Shown here one piece after another: positions 35,060 to 43,193 of a stretch of 64,000 bases of DNA (position 1 is the stretch's first letter; every line of letters begins with the position of its first letter). A program made the position numbers and the translations under genes. Location of the stretch: assembly GCA_031553495.1 (NCBI GenBank), contig JAVBLN010000037.1, forward strand, positions 6,313 through 70,312, given 5' to 3'. The notes beneath the pieces are model-generated. The model made no database searches, was not told the DNA's origin, and saw only the letters and a program-made list of their open reading frames with translations. This DNA is from Pinibacter sp031553495 (GTDB lineage Bacteria > Bacteroidota > Bacteroidia > Chitinophagales > Chitinophagaceae).

Positions 35060-36780
35060 TGAAGCAGTTATTATTTGTGATTGTGTTTTGTGCTTGCGGG
35101 ATAATGCAGCATTCTCTTATGGCACAGGTGCAGGTAATAGCACGCCCTGAAGGTAGCGACAGCAGCAAAAGGCCTGTAACATTTAGTGCAGATAAACTTA
35201 CCGATACCAAAATAGATTCGGTAAAAGAAGTGATAGTCGCGGTAGGTAAAGCCGTTTTTGTAGATGGCACAACAAGATTTACCTGCGACAGCGCCATTTA
35301 CAAAAAACCGGAAGAAACTGTAGAGGCCTTCGGAAATATACACATAACAGACAGCGATACAATACAGGCCTGGGGCGATTACATGATATATTACAAACTT
35401 GACAAACAGGCCTACCTTAAGAAAAATGTGAAAATGACAGACGGACAGGCTGTCTTAACCACACAGGAATTTGAATACAACACTCAATACAAAACAGGTA
35501 CTTATAAAAATGGCGGAAAAATTGTAACGGGCACCACCGTTCTTACCAGTACCGATGCCATATATTATTCCGAACTGAAGGATGCGTATTTTAAAAACAA
35601 TGTAAAACTCCGCGACCCGGCATATAAAGTAGACACAGATTCTTTACTCTACAATACAAGTTCAAGAATTGCCACATTTATAACCAAAACAATTTTAGAA
35701 GATAGCCTGAAAAGGCAAATATTAACATCTGACGGTTATTATGATACCGAAAATAAAAGGGCAAGATTTGGAAAGAGGCCTATTATTAAAGACAGCACTT
35801 CCGAAATAACCGGCGATGATGTGGAATTTGATGACGCAACCGGTGAAAACTTTGCAAGAGGTAATGCTGTGTTTAAAGATACCGCACAAGGAATCGCTAT
35901 ACTCGCAAATAGCCTGCGTGGCAATAAGATCACCAATACCATGCTGGCAACCGAACAACCGTTAATGATCCTCAAACAGGAAAAAGATTCAATCTATATT
36001 TCAGCAGATACTTTGTTTTCCGGATTGAGGGAAGATACAGCTAAAAGCAAAGACACATTGCTGGCGAAAAATGGGACACCGCAAAAAACAAATGAGGTAA
36101 AAAGACCGCAGGATGATTCTGCCACTAACAGCAGGCGCTATATTATAGCATATCATAATGTGCGGATATTCTCAGATTCTACGCAAGCCGTGTGCGACAG
36201 CTTATTTTATTCCGGTGCCGATTCAATTTTCAGACTCATTACAAACCCAGTGGTATGGGCTAACAACAGCCAGGTTACCGGCGATACTATTTTTTTATAT
36301 ACTCAAAACAAAAAGCCTTCGCGGTTTTATGTATTTGAGAACGGGATAGTAATAAACCATGTGGAAAAAGGATACTATAACCAACTGAGAGGACATACTA
36401 TAAACGGTTATTTTAAAGATGGCGAAATAGATTTTGTGAGAGCGAAAGGCAGCGCTGAAAGTATATACTATGCCCAGGATGAAGAGCATGCGTATATAGG
36501 CGTGAATCGCGCTACAAGCGATATGATCGACATACGCTTTTTAAACAAAGAAGTAGAGGAGGTGCTATTTGTAAACGAAGTAAACGGCACTTTGTATCCA
36601 ATGCGCTTAGCTAATGCCGATGAAATGAAATTAAAGGGCTTCAACTGGCTTGAAGAATACAGGCCTAAAACAAAATTTGAACTATTTGAACCTCCTATAA
36701 AACGTACCAAACCTGGAAATAATGAAGGTGATGACGATGAAAAACCTGCAAGCAATATTAGTACAGCGGGCCGTTGGTAG
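35059..36780 (+). CDS. OstA/LptA-like periplasmic protein, elongated
   Basis: A 573-residue exported protein (signal peptide about residues 1-22, SLMAQ). It contains successive OstA-like beta-jellyroll segments, seen as recurring patterns such as FTCDSAIYKKPEETVEAFGN, ADTLFS, and AVCDSLFYSGADSIFRL. These are the D(S/T)(L/A)xY and A(F/R)GNV-type repeats of LptA bridges. Bacterial LptA is about 180 residues, so this is a multi-domain form, as known for Bacteroidota OstA-like proteins. It is coupled to the MCE gene by a one-base overlap. With lptD nearby, a role in carrying lipopolysaccharide across the periplasm is likely. The acidic C-terminus (NNEGDDDEKP) is odd and of unknown use. Confidence 0.83.
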   Translation: MKQLLFVIVFCACGIMQHSLMAQVQVIARPEGSDSSKRPVTFSADKLTDTKIDSVKEVIVAVGKAVFVDGTTRFTCDSAIYKKPEETVEAFGNIHITDSDTIQAWGDYMIYYKLDKQAYLKKNVKMTDGQAVLTTQEFEYNTQYKTGTYKNGGKIVTGTTVLTSTDAIYYSELKDAYFKNNVKLRDPAYKVDTDSLLYNTSSRIATFITKTILEDSLKRQILTSDGYYDTENKRARFGKRPIIKDSTSEITGDDVEFDDATGENFARGNAVFKDTAQGIAILANSLRGNKITNTMLATEQPLMILKQEKDSIYISADTLFSGLREDTAKSKDTLLAKNGTPQKTNEVKRPQDDSATNSRRYIIAYHNVRIFSDSTQAVCDSLFYSGADSIFRLITNPVVWANNSQVTGDTIFLYTQNKKPSRFYVFENGIVINHVEKGYYNQLRGHTINGYFKDGEIDFVRAKGSAESIYYAQDEEHAYIGVNRATSDMIDIRFLNKEVEEVLFVNEVNGTLYPMRLANADEMKLKGFNWLEEYRPKTKFELFEPPIKRTKPGNNEGDDDEKPASNISTAGRW

Positions 36781-36886
36781 TAAGCAGTTGGCAGTAGAGA
36801 AATCAGAAGTCCCCCTCAAACCACTAAACCCGAAAACAACACAACAGGATTTTTGACTTAACAATAGCGTATCTAAGATTTATACT

Positions 36887-38065
36887 ATGGCATCGTTAGT
36901 AAGAAGAATTATTCGGAAAAGAATTGTAAAACCCATTTCCAACTTTATAAAGGACAGCCGGGCTGTTGGCATCACTCTTTTAGTGTGTACAATTGTATCG
37001 CTCTTGTTAGCTAATAGCGAAAGTTCCGCAGCTTATACCTCATTTTGGCTAAAGATCATACCCTCACCATCTTTTTTACATTTACCACACCACCTGGAGC
37101 ATTGGATAAATGACCTGTTAATGGCGTTTTTCTTCTTTCTTGTGGGAATGGAAATAAAAAAAGAACTGCTAAACGGAGAGCTCTCCTCCATCAAAAAAGC
37201 GGTGTTGCCCATTGCCGCCGCTATTGGAGGTATGATTTTTCCGGCCATCATTTATATACTCATCAATAAAGGCTCAGATTATACAAACGGCTGGGGCATA
37301 CCCATGGCAACTGACATCGCTTTTTCACTGGGAGTAGCGTCTTTATTGGGCTCGCGAGTACCAATGTCGTTAAAGATCTTTCTAATGGCACTTGCCATCA
37401 TCGACGATCTCGGAGCCATACTGGTTATTGCCTTGTTTTACGGAGAAAAAATCAATTGGATATTCATGTTATCAGGTGCTTTAGTTTGCCTGGTTTTAGC
37501 GCTGTTATCTCATTTTAAAAAGTTAAACGTTTTTCTCATTTGTGTATTGGGGCTATTGCTATGGTATTGCATCTTCAATTCCGGCATTCACGCCACCATA
37601 GCCGGAGTGCTGCTGGCAATATTTATTCCGCTTAACAAGTTGGAAACATACATGCATAAGCTGCATAAGCCGGTCAATTTTATAATTTTACCCTTATTTG
37701 CATTGGCCAATACCGCAATTGTAATCCCCGGCAATTTCCTGGCAAATATGACTACCACATTAAGCCTGGGAGTAATGTTGGGCCTCATAATTGGCAAGCC
37801 ATTGGGCATCACTACCCTTTCGTGGCTAACAGTCAAATTGAAATGGGGTGAAAAACCAAAAAACACCTCCTGGGTACAAATGCTGGGCATTGGAGTATTA
37901 GCAGGAATTGGCTTTACCATGTCCATATTCATCACCATGCTGGCCTTTGATCATCACCAATTTCAGGATATTTCAAAAATCGCGGTACTAACAGGTTCTG
38001 TGGTGGCCATATTGGCAGGCGCGGCTATCTTATATTTCGCAAGCCGGCATAAAAAGCAAATTTGA
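36887..38065 (+). CDS. nhaA: Na+/H+ antiporter NhaA
   Basis: A 392-residue inner-membrane antiporter with about twelve membrane segments that exports Na+ in exchange for H+. It shows GMEIKKELLNGELS, PMATDIAFSLGV, the two transport aspartates in IIDDLGAILVIA, the HATIAGVLLA helix, and KPLGI. Length is normal. The gene begins 107 bases after the OstA-like gene; heptamer units (GCAGTTGGCAGTAG, 36783-36800) lie between, so it may have its own promoter. Confidence 0.94.
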   Translation: MASLVRRIIRKRIVKPISNFIKDSRAVGITLLVCTIVSLLLANSESSAAYTSFWLKIIPSPSFLHLPHHLEHWINDLLMAFFFFLVGMEIKKELLNGELSSIKKAVLPIAAAIGGMIFPAIIYILINKGSDYTNGWGIPMATDIAFSLGVASLLGSRVPMSLKIFLMALAIIDDLGAILVIALFYGEKINWIFMLSGALVCLVLALLSHFKKLNVFLICVLGLLLWYCIFNSGIHATIAGVLLAIFIPLNKLETYMHKLHKPVNFIILPLFALANTAIVIPGNFLANMTTTLSLGVMLGLIIGKPLGITTLSWLTVKLKWGEKPKNTSWVQMLGIGVLAGIGFTMSIFITMLAFDHHQFQDISKIAVLTGSVVAILAGAAILYFASRHKKQI

Positions 38066-38114
38066 TAAATATCAATGTTTCATGTAGCTGAAAACTTGTA
38101 AATATTTTTTGTAT

Positions 38115-38181
38115 CCGGGCGGTAGTGCTACTATTAAGCATCGTTGTGTCACTCACTTGTACGGTAGTAATTCTATTCAGC
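38115..38181 (+). repeat. Dispersed intergenic repeat, copy 17 (type A)
   Basis: Plus-strand copy after TTTTTTGTATCC, standard core, end GTAATTCTATTCAGCC, with no recognisable tail. Confidence 0.86.
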
Positions 38182-38357
38182 CGGGTTAAATTTCACGTAC
38201 AAGTCAATACCGTTCAAAATACAAGTGCAGAACAAACGTTTACATTCATTTTCAGGAGTTAATAGATTCTTAAAAAAAGACAAGTTTTACAATAAACCTT
38301 ATATATTGCAATAACGAGTTGTAACTTTCAAAATGATTTTTAACTAAAGAGATTAGT

Positions 38358-39071
38358 ATGATTTTGAAGACGCAGATTACCAATTTAGCATCTCTATTAC
38401 TTTTAGCCCTAAATGCGTGTGCCCCCAAAGAAAACATGAATAATGCTATGAGCGATAACCTAACCGAAAAAAGTCCGATGGACAAATCATTTACAAATGG
38501 ACTTGTAACAGATACTGCTGTTTTTGGCGCCGGTTGTTTTTGGTGTGTAGAAGCACTTTTCGAACAACTTGATGGCGTTTTAAAAGTAACAAACGGATAC
38601 TCCGGAGGCCATGTAGCCAACCCTACTTATGAGCAGGTTTGCGACAAAAACACAGGCCATGTAGAAGTAGCTCAAATTATTTTTGATCCTTCTAAAATTT
38701 CTTACGATGAACTTTTAGAAGTATTTTGGCAATCGCACGACCCAACTACCATCGACAGGCAGGGAAATGATGTAGGTCCGCAATATAGAAGTGTGGTCTT
38801 TTATAATAGTTCCGAACAAAAAGAAAAAGCGGAATACTACAAAACACAATTGGATAAAAGTGGCGCATGGAGCCATCCTATTGTAACTACAATAGAACCG
38901 CTGATAAATTTTTACGTTGCAGAAAAGTACCACCAAAATTATTATAACAACAATAGCTCTCAGCCTTACTGCTACTATGTAATAAGACCGAAAATGGAAA
39001 AATTTGAAAAAGCGTTTAAAGATAAATTGAAGAAAAAACCCGGTTTTGGAGAAGAAGTTGTAGGAAAGTGA
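38358..39071 (+). CDS. msrA: Peptide methionine sulfoxide reductase MsrA, lipoprotein form
   Basis: MsrA reduces the S form of methionine sulfoxide in oxidised proteins. The catalytic motif GAGCFWCVEALF appears near residue 60, with GYSGGHVANPTYEQVC, HVEVAQI, FWQSHDPT and a C-terminal resolving Cys in QPYCYYVI. Residues 1-21 form a lipoprotein signal with lipobox LNAC (Cys21), so the enzyme is predicted to be anchored outside the cytoplasm, unlike the cytoplasmic form. Length 237 fits signal plus domain. A TAACTTTC box at 38332 is one mismatch from the -7 consensus. Confidence 0.92.
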   Translation: MILKTQITNLASLLLLALNACAPKENMNNAMSDNLTEKSPMDKSFTNGLVTDTAVFGAGCFWCVEALFEQLDGVLKVTNGYSGGHVANPTYEQVCDKNTGHVEVAQIIFDPSKISYDELLEVFWQSHDPTTIDRQGNDVGPQYRSVVFYNSSEQKEKAEYYKTQLDKSGAWSHPIVTTIEPLINFYVAEKYHQNYYNNNSSQPYCYYVIRPKMEKFEKAFKDKLKKKPGFGEEVVGK

Positions 39072-39162
39072 TTTTATTATATACACAAGGGAGAGGTCAG
39101 TACAAAGTAGGCAGTAGACGGTTAGCAGTAGAGAAGCTGTATTAAACAGGAATGATTGAGAG

Positions 39163-39217
39163 TTGCCGTTATTGTGTGTGTAGGGAGGCCATTGTGCGAA
39201 GGCACACCAACAACCAA
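39163..39217. repeat. REP-like palindromic repeat, copy 2 of 2
   Basis: Matches 18806-18860 closely. GTTATTGTGTGTG pairs imperfectly with CACACCAACAAC, with GTAGGGAGG and CATTGTGCGA between. Confidence 0.6.
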
Positions 39218-39298
39218 TGAGAATCCTCTTGTTGCAATAAAAGAAAAAAAGTAATCTGGTACAAGCTTGGCTATACATTTGGCTCAGTTACCACGCTT

Positions 39299-39354
39299 GC
39301 GCCAGGTGCGTGATAATCAACTAAAAAACTGTCTACTTTTTTCAAGACGTGACA
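39299..39354. repeat. Duplicated intergenic sequence, copy 1 (partner at 44651)
   Basis: About 56 bases starting GCGCCAGGTGCGTGATAA and ending TTTTTTCAAGACGTGACA, aligned almost base for base with 44651-44707. Possibly the end of a lost insertion sequence. Confidence 0.6.
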
Positions 39355-39396
39355 ACTTCTGGTCTCTGACTTTTTTATTGCCCACCGCCCGCTCTC

Positions 39397-39462
39397 GCTC
39401 AATAGCATTACTACCGCACAAGTGAGTGACACAACGATGCTTAATAGTAGCACAACCGCCGG
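39397..39462 (-). repeat. Dispersed intergenic repeat, copy 18 (type A)
   Basis: Minus-strand copy upstream of argS, preceded by tail-H-like units (GCCCACCGCCCGC, about 39360-39396) and followed by TGAGTTATAAG heptamers to about 39516. The 492-base gap is otherwise all repeats. Confidence 0.85.
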
Positions 39463-39536
39463 TTACATAAAAGTTTTGAGTTATAAGTGATGAGTTTTGA
39501 GTGATGCCTACCGACTGACATCTGCCCACTATTCAT

Positions 39537-39544
39537 TATTTTTG
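39537..39544 (+). promoter_or_regulatory. Predicted -7 promoter box of argS (TATTTTTG)
   Basis: A perfect TAnnTTTG match ending 19 bases upstream of the argS ATG. Confidence 0.5.
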
Positions 39545-39563
39545 CCGTCCTTAATTACATTTC

Positions 39564-41342
39564 ATGGCAATAGTTCAGCATTTACAACAGGCAGTATTAA
39601 AAAGCCTGGCGGCACTGTACAACAACACATTTACAGAAAAAGATTTCCAGGTAAATCAAACAAAACCTGAGTTTGAAGGCGATTATACAGTAGTGATGTT
39701 TGCATTGGTAAAACAATTGAAAAAATCGCCGGATGAAATAGGCAATGAGTTGGGACATCATCTGATCAATAATTATCCGCAATATTTCTCTTCATATAAT
39801 ATTATTAAAGGCTTTTTAAACCTGGTGGTAGCTGATACTTACTGGCAATCGGTTTTGTTGAACAATTATGAAAATCCTGATTACGGTAAAAAATCACCTA
39901 CTGGAAAACGGGTGGTTATGGAGTATTCTTCGCCCAATACCAACAAGCCTTTACACCTTGGCCACCTGCGTAATATTTTCCTGGGCTGGAGCACTGCTGA
40001 AATTTTAAAAGCAAATGGTTTTGATGTTGCAAAAACCTGTATTGCCAACGATCGCGGTATTCACATTTGCAAAAGCATGGTTACATGGCAGTTATTTGCC
40101 AACGGCGCTACGCCACAATCTACCGGTATAAAAGGCGATCATTTGGTGGGTGATTATTATGTGCGTTTTGGTGAAGAACATAAAAAGCAAATGGCCGCAC
40201 TTATGGAAACAGGAATGAGTAAAGAAGATGCGGATAAAGAAACACCCATTATGAAAGCTGCTCAGCAAATGCTGGTGGATTGGGAAGCAGGCAAACCCGA
40301 GGTGATTGAACTTTGGAAAAAAATGAATGGCTGGGTATATGAAGGTTTTGAATCTACCTATAAAAAAATTGGTGCCGATTTTGACAAAGTGTATTACGAA
40401 AGTGAAACATACCTTTTAGGCAAAGAACTGGTGGAGCAAGGATTACAAAAAGGCGTTTTCTATAAAAAGGAAGACGGTAGCGTGTGGATTGATCTTACTG
40501 CTGACGGGCTAGATGAAAAAATAGTGCAACGCCGCGATGGCACATCCGTTTACATTACACAGGATATTGGTCTGGCTGTTGAAAAATACGACCAATATAA
40601 ATACGACCTAAGTATTTATGTGGTAGCTGATGAACAAAACTATCACTTTAAAGTGCTAAAACTTATTTGTCAAAAACTGGGACTTCCTTCCGCAGATGGC
40701 ATTTATCACCTTAGTTACGGTATGGTGGAACTGCCTACCGGACGTATGAAAACCCGCGAAGGCACTGTAGTTGACGCCGATGACCTGGTGGAAGAAATTA
40801 TTAAAGTAGTAGAAAAACACACTGAAGAGTTGGGCAAAGTGGAAGGCTTCACCGAGGCAGAACTGAAAGACTTATATGACACTATTGGCTTAGGTGCGCT
40901 GAAATTTTACCTGCTACGCGTAGATCCTAAAAAGAGAATGATCTTTAATCCTGAAGAATCGATTGATATTCATGGCTACACCGGCCCATTTGTTCAATAT
41001 TCTTATGCCCGGACCAAATCTATCTTGAGGAAAGAAAACGTAAATCCGAACTATAAATTAGAATCATCGCCACTACTAAAACACGAAAAAGAAATATTGA
41101 TAATGCTGGAACAATATCCCGGTGTTATAGAAAACGCAGGTGCAGAACATAATCCCTCTGTTATTGCAGTGTACGCGTTTCAACTTGCGCAGACTTTAAA
41201 TTCTTTTTACAATGTTTTATCAGTTGTGAATGCGGAAACAGAAGATAAAAAACAATTACGATTACGCATTGCCGTTATGACAGCTAACGTATTAAAATCT
41301 GCGATGCAATTATTGGGAGCAAAGGTTCCGGAAAGAATGTAG
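39564..41342 (+). CDS. argS: Arginine--tRNA ligase
   Basis: A class I synthetase charging tRNA-Arg. It has the N-terminal Add1 domain (residues 1-105), the HIGH motif in SSPNTNKPLHLGHLRN (about residues 122-137), VVADEQNYHFK, RMKTREGTVVDADDL (a KMSKS-position segment as in many ArgRS that lack a canonical KMSKS), and a C-terminal DALR helical domain ending AKVPERM, the conserved terminus. Length 592 is normal. The ATG is supported by the promoter box at 39537. A perfect bidirectional terminator follows six bases after the stop. Confidence 0.96.
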   Translation: MAIVQHLQQAVLKSLAALYNNTFTEKDFQVNQTKPEFEGDYTVVMFALVKQLKKSPDEIGNELGHHLINNYPQYFSSYNIIKGFLNLVVADTYWQSVLLNNYENPDYGKKSPTGKRVVMEYSSPNTNKPLHLGHLRNIFLGWSTAEILKANGFDVAKTCIANDRGIHICKSMVTWQLFANGATPQSTGIKGDHLVGDYYVRFGEEHKKQMAALMETGMSKEDADKETPIMKAAQQMLVDWEAGKPEVIELWKKMNGWVYEGFESTYKKIGADFDKVYYESETYLLGKELVEQGLQKGVFYKKEDGSVWIDLTADGLDEKIVQRRDGTSVYITQDIGLAVEKYDQYKYDLSIYVVADEQNYHFKVLKLICQKLGLPSADGIYHLSYGMVELPTGRMKTREGTVVDADDLVEEIIKVVEKHTEELGKVEGFTEAELKDLYDTIGLGALKFYLLRVDPKKRMIFNPEESIDIHGYTGPFVQYSYARTKSILRKENVNPNYKLESSPLLKHEKEILIMLEQYPGVIENAGAEHNPSVIAVYAFQLAQTLNSFYNVLSVVNAETEDKKQLRLRIAVMTANVLKSAMQLLGAKVPERM

Positions 41343-41347
41343 AAAAA

Positions 41348-41390
41348 AGAAATCAGAGATCAGCTTCTTCTGATCTCTGATTTCTTTTTT
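41348..41390. terminator. Bidirectional terminator made of heptamer repeats, between argS and the GT-HAD gene
   Basis: AGAAATCAGAGATCAG (41348-41363) and CTGATCTCTGATTTCT (41370-41385) pair perfectly over 16 bases with a 6-base loop. TTTTTT follows, and AAAAAA precedes for the other strand. The arms are standard units of the CTGATTT heptamer family. Confidence 0.8.
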
Positions 41391-41404
41391 CTGATTTCTG
41401 ACCT

Positions 41405-42871
41405 TTATTTCACAAACAAACGCTTAATTCTCTTAAACACACTAATCACAGATGATTTTTCTTTGCCTGCAGCAGGTTCAGCAACCTTACTTACATTAGG
41501 CAGTTCCAAAATTTTACTGAAAGATTTTTCTTCAATAATGATATCCGCATAGTGATTTACCAGTTCGTCCGGAGAGCAAAACGCAATACCAATGCCGGCT
41601 TCCCGCAGCATACAAAGATCATTGATACTATCGCCGATAGCAATGCAGTTCTTAATATCAATCTTATACTTTTCCAAAACAGAAAGCATCGCATTTGTTT
41701 TGCAGAAAGTATGTTTACAAATGCTCTTATCCGAATTCATTAAAAAGGAAGGTATTTTCACCTCACCGGTACAAATGCTCTTTGAAAATTCAAGTTCGTT
41801 GGCCAAAGCGAAATCCATCCCCAGCTTGTTTTTTATATGAGTAGTAACACAGTCATAACTATCCGAAATTATACCCACTATAAAGCCATTGCGCTTCAAT
41901 TCTTTTATTACTTCAGCCGCATCTTCCACTATAGGAATATTATCCGCAAGCAGTGTTATTTCACCCAGCGTTTTTCCTTTCAATAAGTGTGCAATCTTTT
42001 TTGTAATAACAACCGGATCTTTTTCATGCAGCCTGATATTCATTAAAGCGTCTTTCATGCCATAAGTCTTTGCAAAAATATCCACGAAACGCCCAAGCAA
42101 TAATGTATTATCCATATCAAAAATGACAAGCCTGCTCAGTTGCTTTAATTCGTTTTCCAAAGCAAACTCCATCTGGGAACGTATTTCATGAAGCACACCA
42201 AGTTCTTCAAAATTCAGATTAGGATTTTTACATTTCGACGCTTTGTAAATTATGGTTTGGGCCACTTCCTTACTCATTCTGCCAAGGGCTTGCCATGACT
42301 GGTTTCTGTTTTCTATGTACCCGATATCCACTTCCTTAATTTTAGCTTCCATCAGGTACATATCGATCAATATTCCAATATCAACACCATAATCTTCCCT
42401 GAAATCTATTTTTTGAAACATAGATTTTCTTCCTGCAATCATTCCGCTTAAAGGCTGACTGAAATGTGTGAGTTCGGGAAATAAGATGCTCAACAATGGC
42501 TTGGCCACCAATTCTGTTACACGGCCTGAATTTCTATCAAAACAGGATTTTACAAAATCGGCTTCGTTGTTCAATATCGGATTAGTTAAAAGTGGTATGG
42601 TACCCTCAGGATAAGGATCAATATCTCCATCTAAAAACACTAATACATCATTAGAGGCAAACGACAAAGCGTCCTTCATAGATGCACCTTTCCCGAGTTT
42701 TGTACTGGTTATTATTTTCGCACCACTTTCCTTTGCTATGGCTACTGTATGATCGGCAGACTTATCATCCACTACAATCACTTCAGATACATTCGGGGTG
42801 TTTTTCGCAAATTTTACAACGTTTGCAATTGTTTCTTCTTCATTAAGGGTGGGTACAATTACAGTAATCAT
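41405..42871 (-). CDS. Fusion of a GpgS-like glycosyltransferase and a SerB-like HAD phosphatase
   Basis: A 488-residue two-domain protein. Residues 1-230 are a GT-A glycosyltransferase: IVPTLNEEETI, VVDDKSAD, the metal-binding DGD (81-83), RVTELVAKPLLSILFPEL, QPLSGMIAGRKS and YGVDIGILIDMY. This pattern is like glucosyl- or mannosyl-3-phosphoglycerate synthases (GT81/GT55-type). Residues 248-460 are a HAD hydrolase: FDMDNT (Asp252, Asp254), SDS (Ser336), Lys391 and GDSINDL (Asp414, Asp418). A synthase and phosphatase in one chain would make and dephosphorylate a glycosyl-phosphoglycerate; this is inference. It has an unusually strong Shine-Dalgarno sequence. Confidence 0.82.
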   Translation of the reverse strand: MITVIVPTLNEEETIANVVKFAKNTPNVSEVIVVDDKSADHTVAIAKESGAKIITSTKLGKGASMKDALSFASNDVLVFLDGDIDPYPEGTIPLLTNPILNNEADFVKSCFDRNSGRVTELVAKPLLSILFPELTHFSQPLSGMIAGRKSMFQKIDFREDYGVDIGILIDMYLMEAKIKEVDIGYIENRNQSWQALGRMSKEVAQTIIYKASKCKNPNLNFEELGVLHEIRSQMEFALENELKQLSRLVIFDMDNTLLLGRFVDIFAKTYGMKDALMNIRLHEKDPVVITKKIAHLLKGKTLGEITLLADNIPIVEDAAEVIKELKRNGFIVGIISDSYDCVTTHIKNKLGMDFALANELEFSKSICTGEVKIPSFLMNSDKSICKHTFCKTNAMLSVLEKYKIDIKNCIAIGDSINDLCMLREAGIGIAFCSPDELVNHYADIIIEEKSFSKILELPNVSKVAEPAAGKEKSSVISVFKRIKRLFVK

Positions 42872-42877
42872 ATGAAT

Positions 42878-42885
42878 ACCTCCTT
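42878..42885 (-). promoter_or_regulatory. Strong Shine-Dalgarno site AAGGAGGT of the GT-HAD gene
   Basis: AAGGAGGT lies six bases upstream of the ATG at 42871. Most Bacteroidota genes, including nearly all in this window, lack such a site, so it stands out. It also fixes the start codon. Confidence 0.75.
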
Positions 42886-43193
42886 TTTTGATATTATTCT
42901 TGTATGGTAATTATAAAATATATTCGTATTGTCTTAAACAGCCCCAATAAACCTGGTTCTCTCTGTGATATCTAGGTTACTTGTGAGTGAAACGGTGTTA
43001 TTATCCCTAACCGCCCGAAGATTAAAACCGGCAAGTATGCTTTTGTTTATGCCGTATAATATTGAAAAATAACTTTTCGGAAGATAAGAAAACTTTTCTT
43101 ACCAAACGCATGATAAACAATAAATATGGAGATTATTGTAAATATTAGCGCTTGATTAACTCTTTTGAAAATGATACGTTTACCAATAACCGT
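42886..43193. other. Intergenic region upstream of the GT-HAD gene, with one palindrome
   Basis: 308 bases without a gene or dispersed repeat. TAAGAAAA, C, TTTTCTTA (43085-43101) is a perfect 8-bp inverted repeat about 90 bases downstream of the stop of the L,D-transpeptidase gene on the minus strand. It may be a weak terminator or an operator. Nothing else is apparent. Confidence 0.4.
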
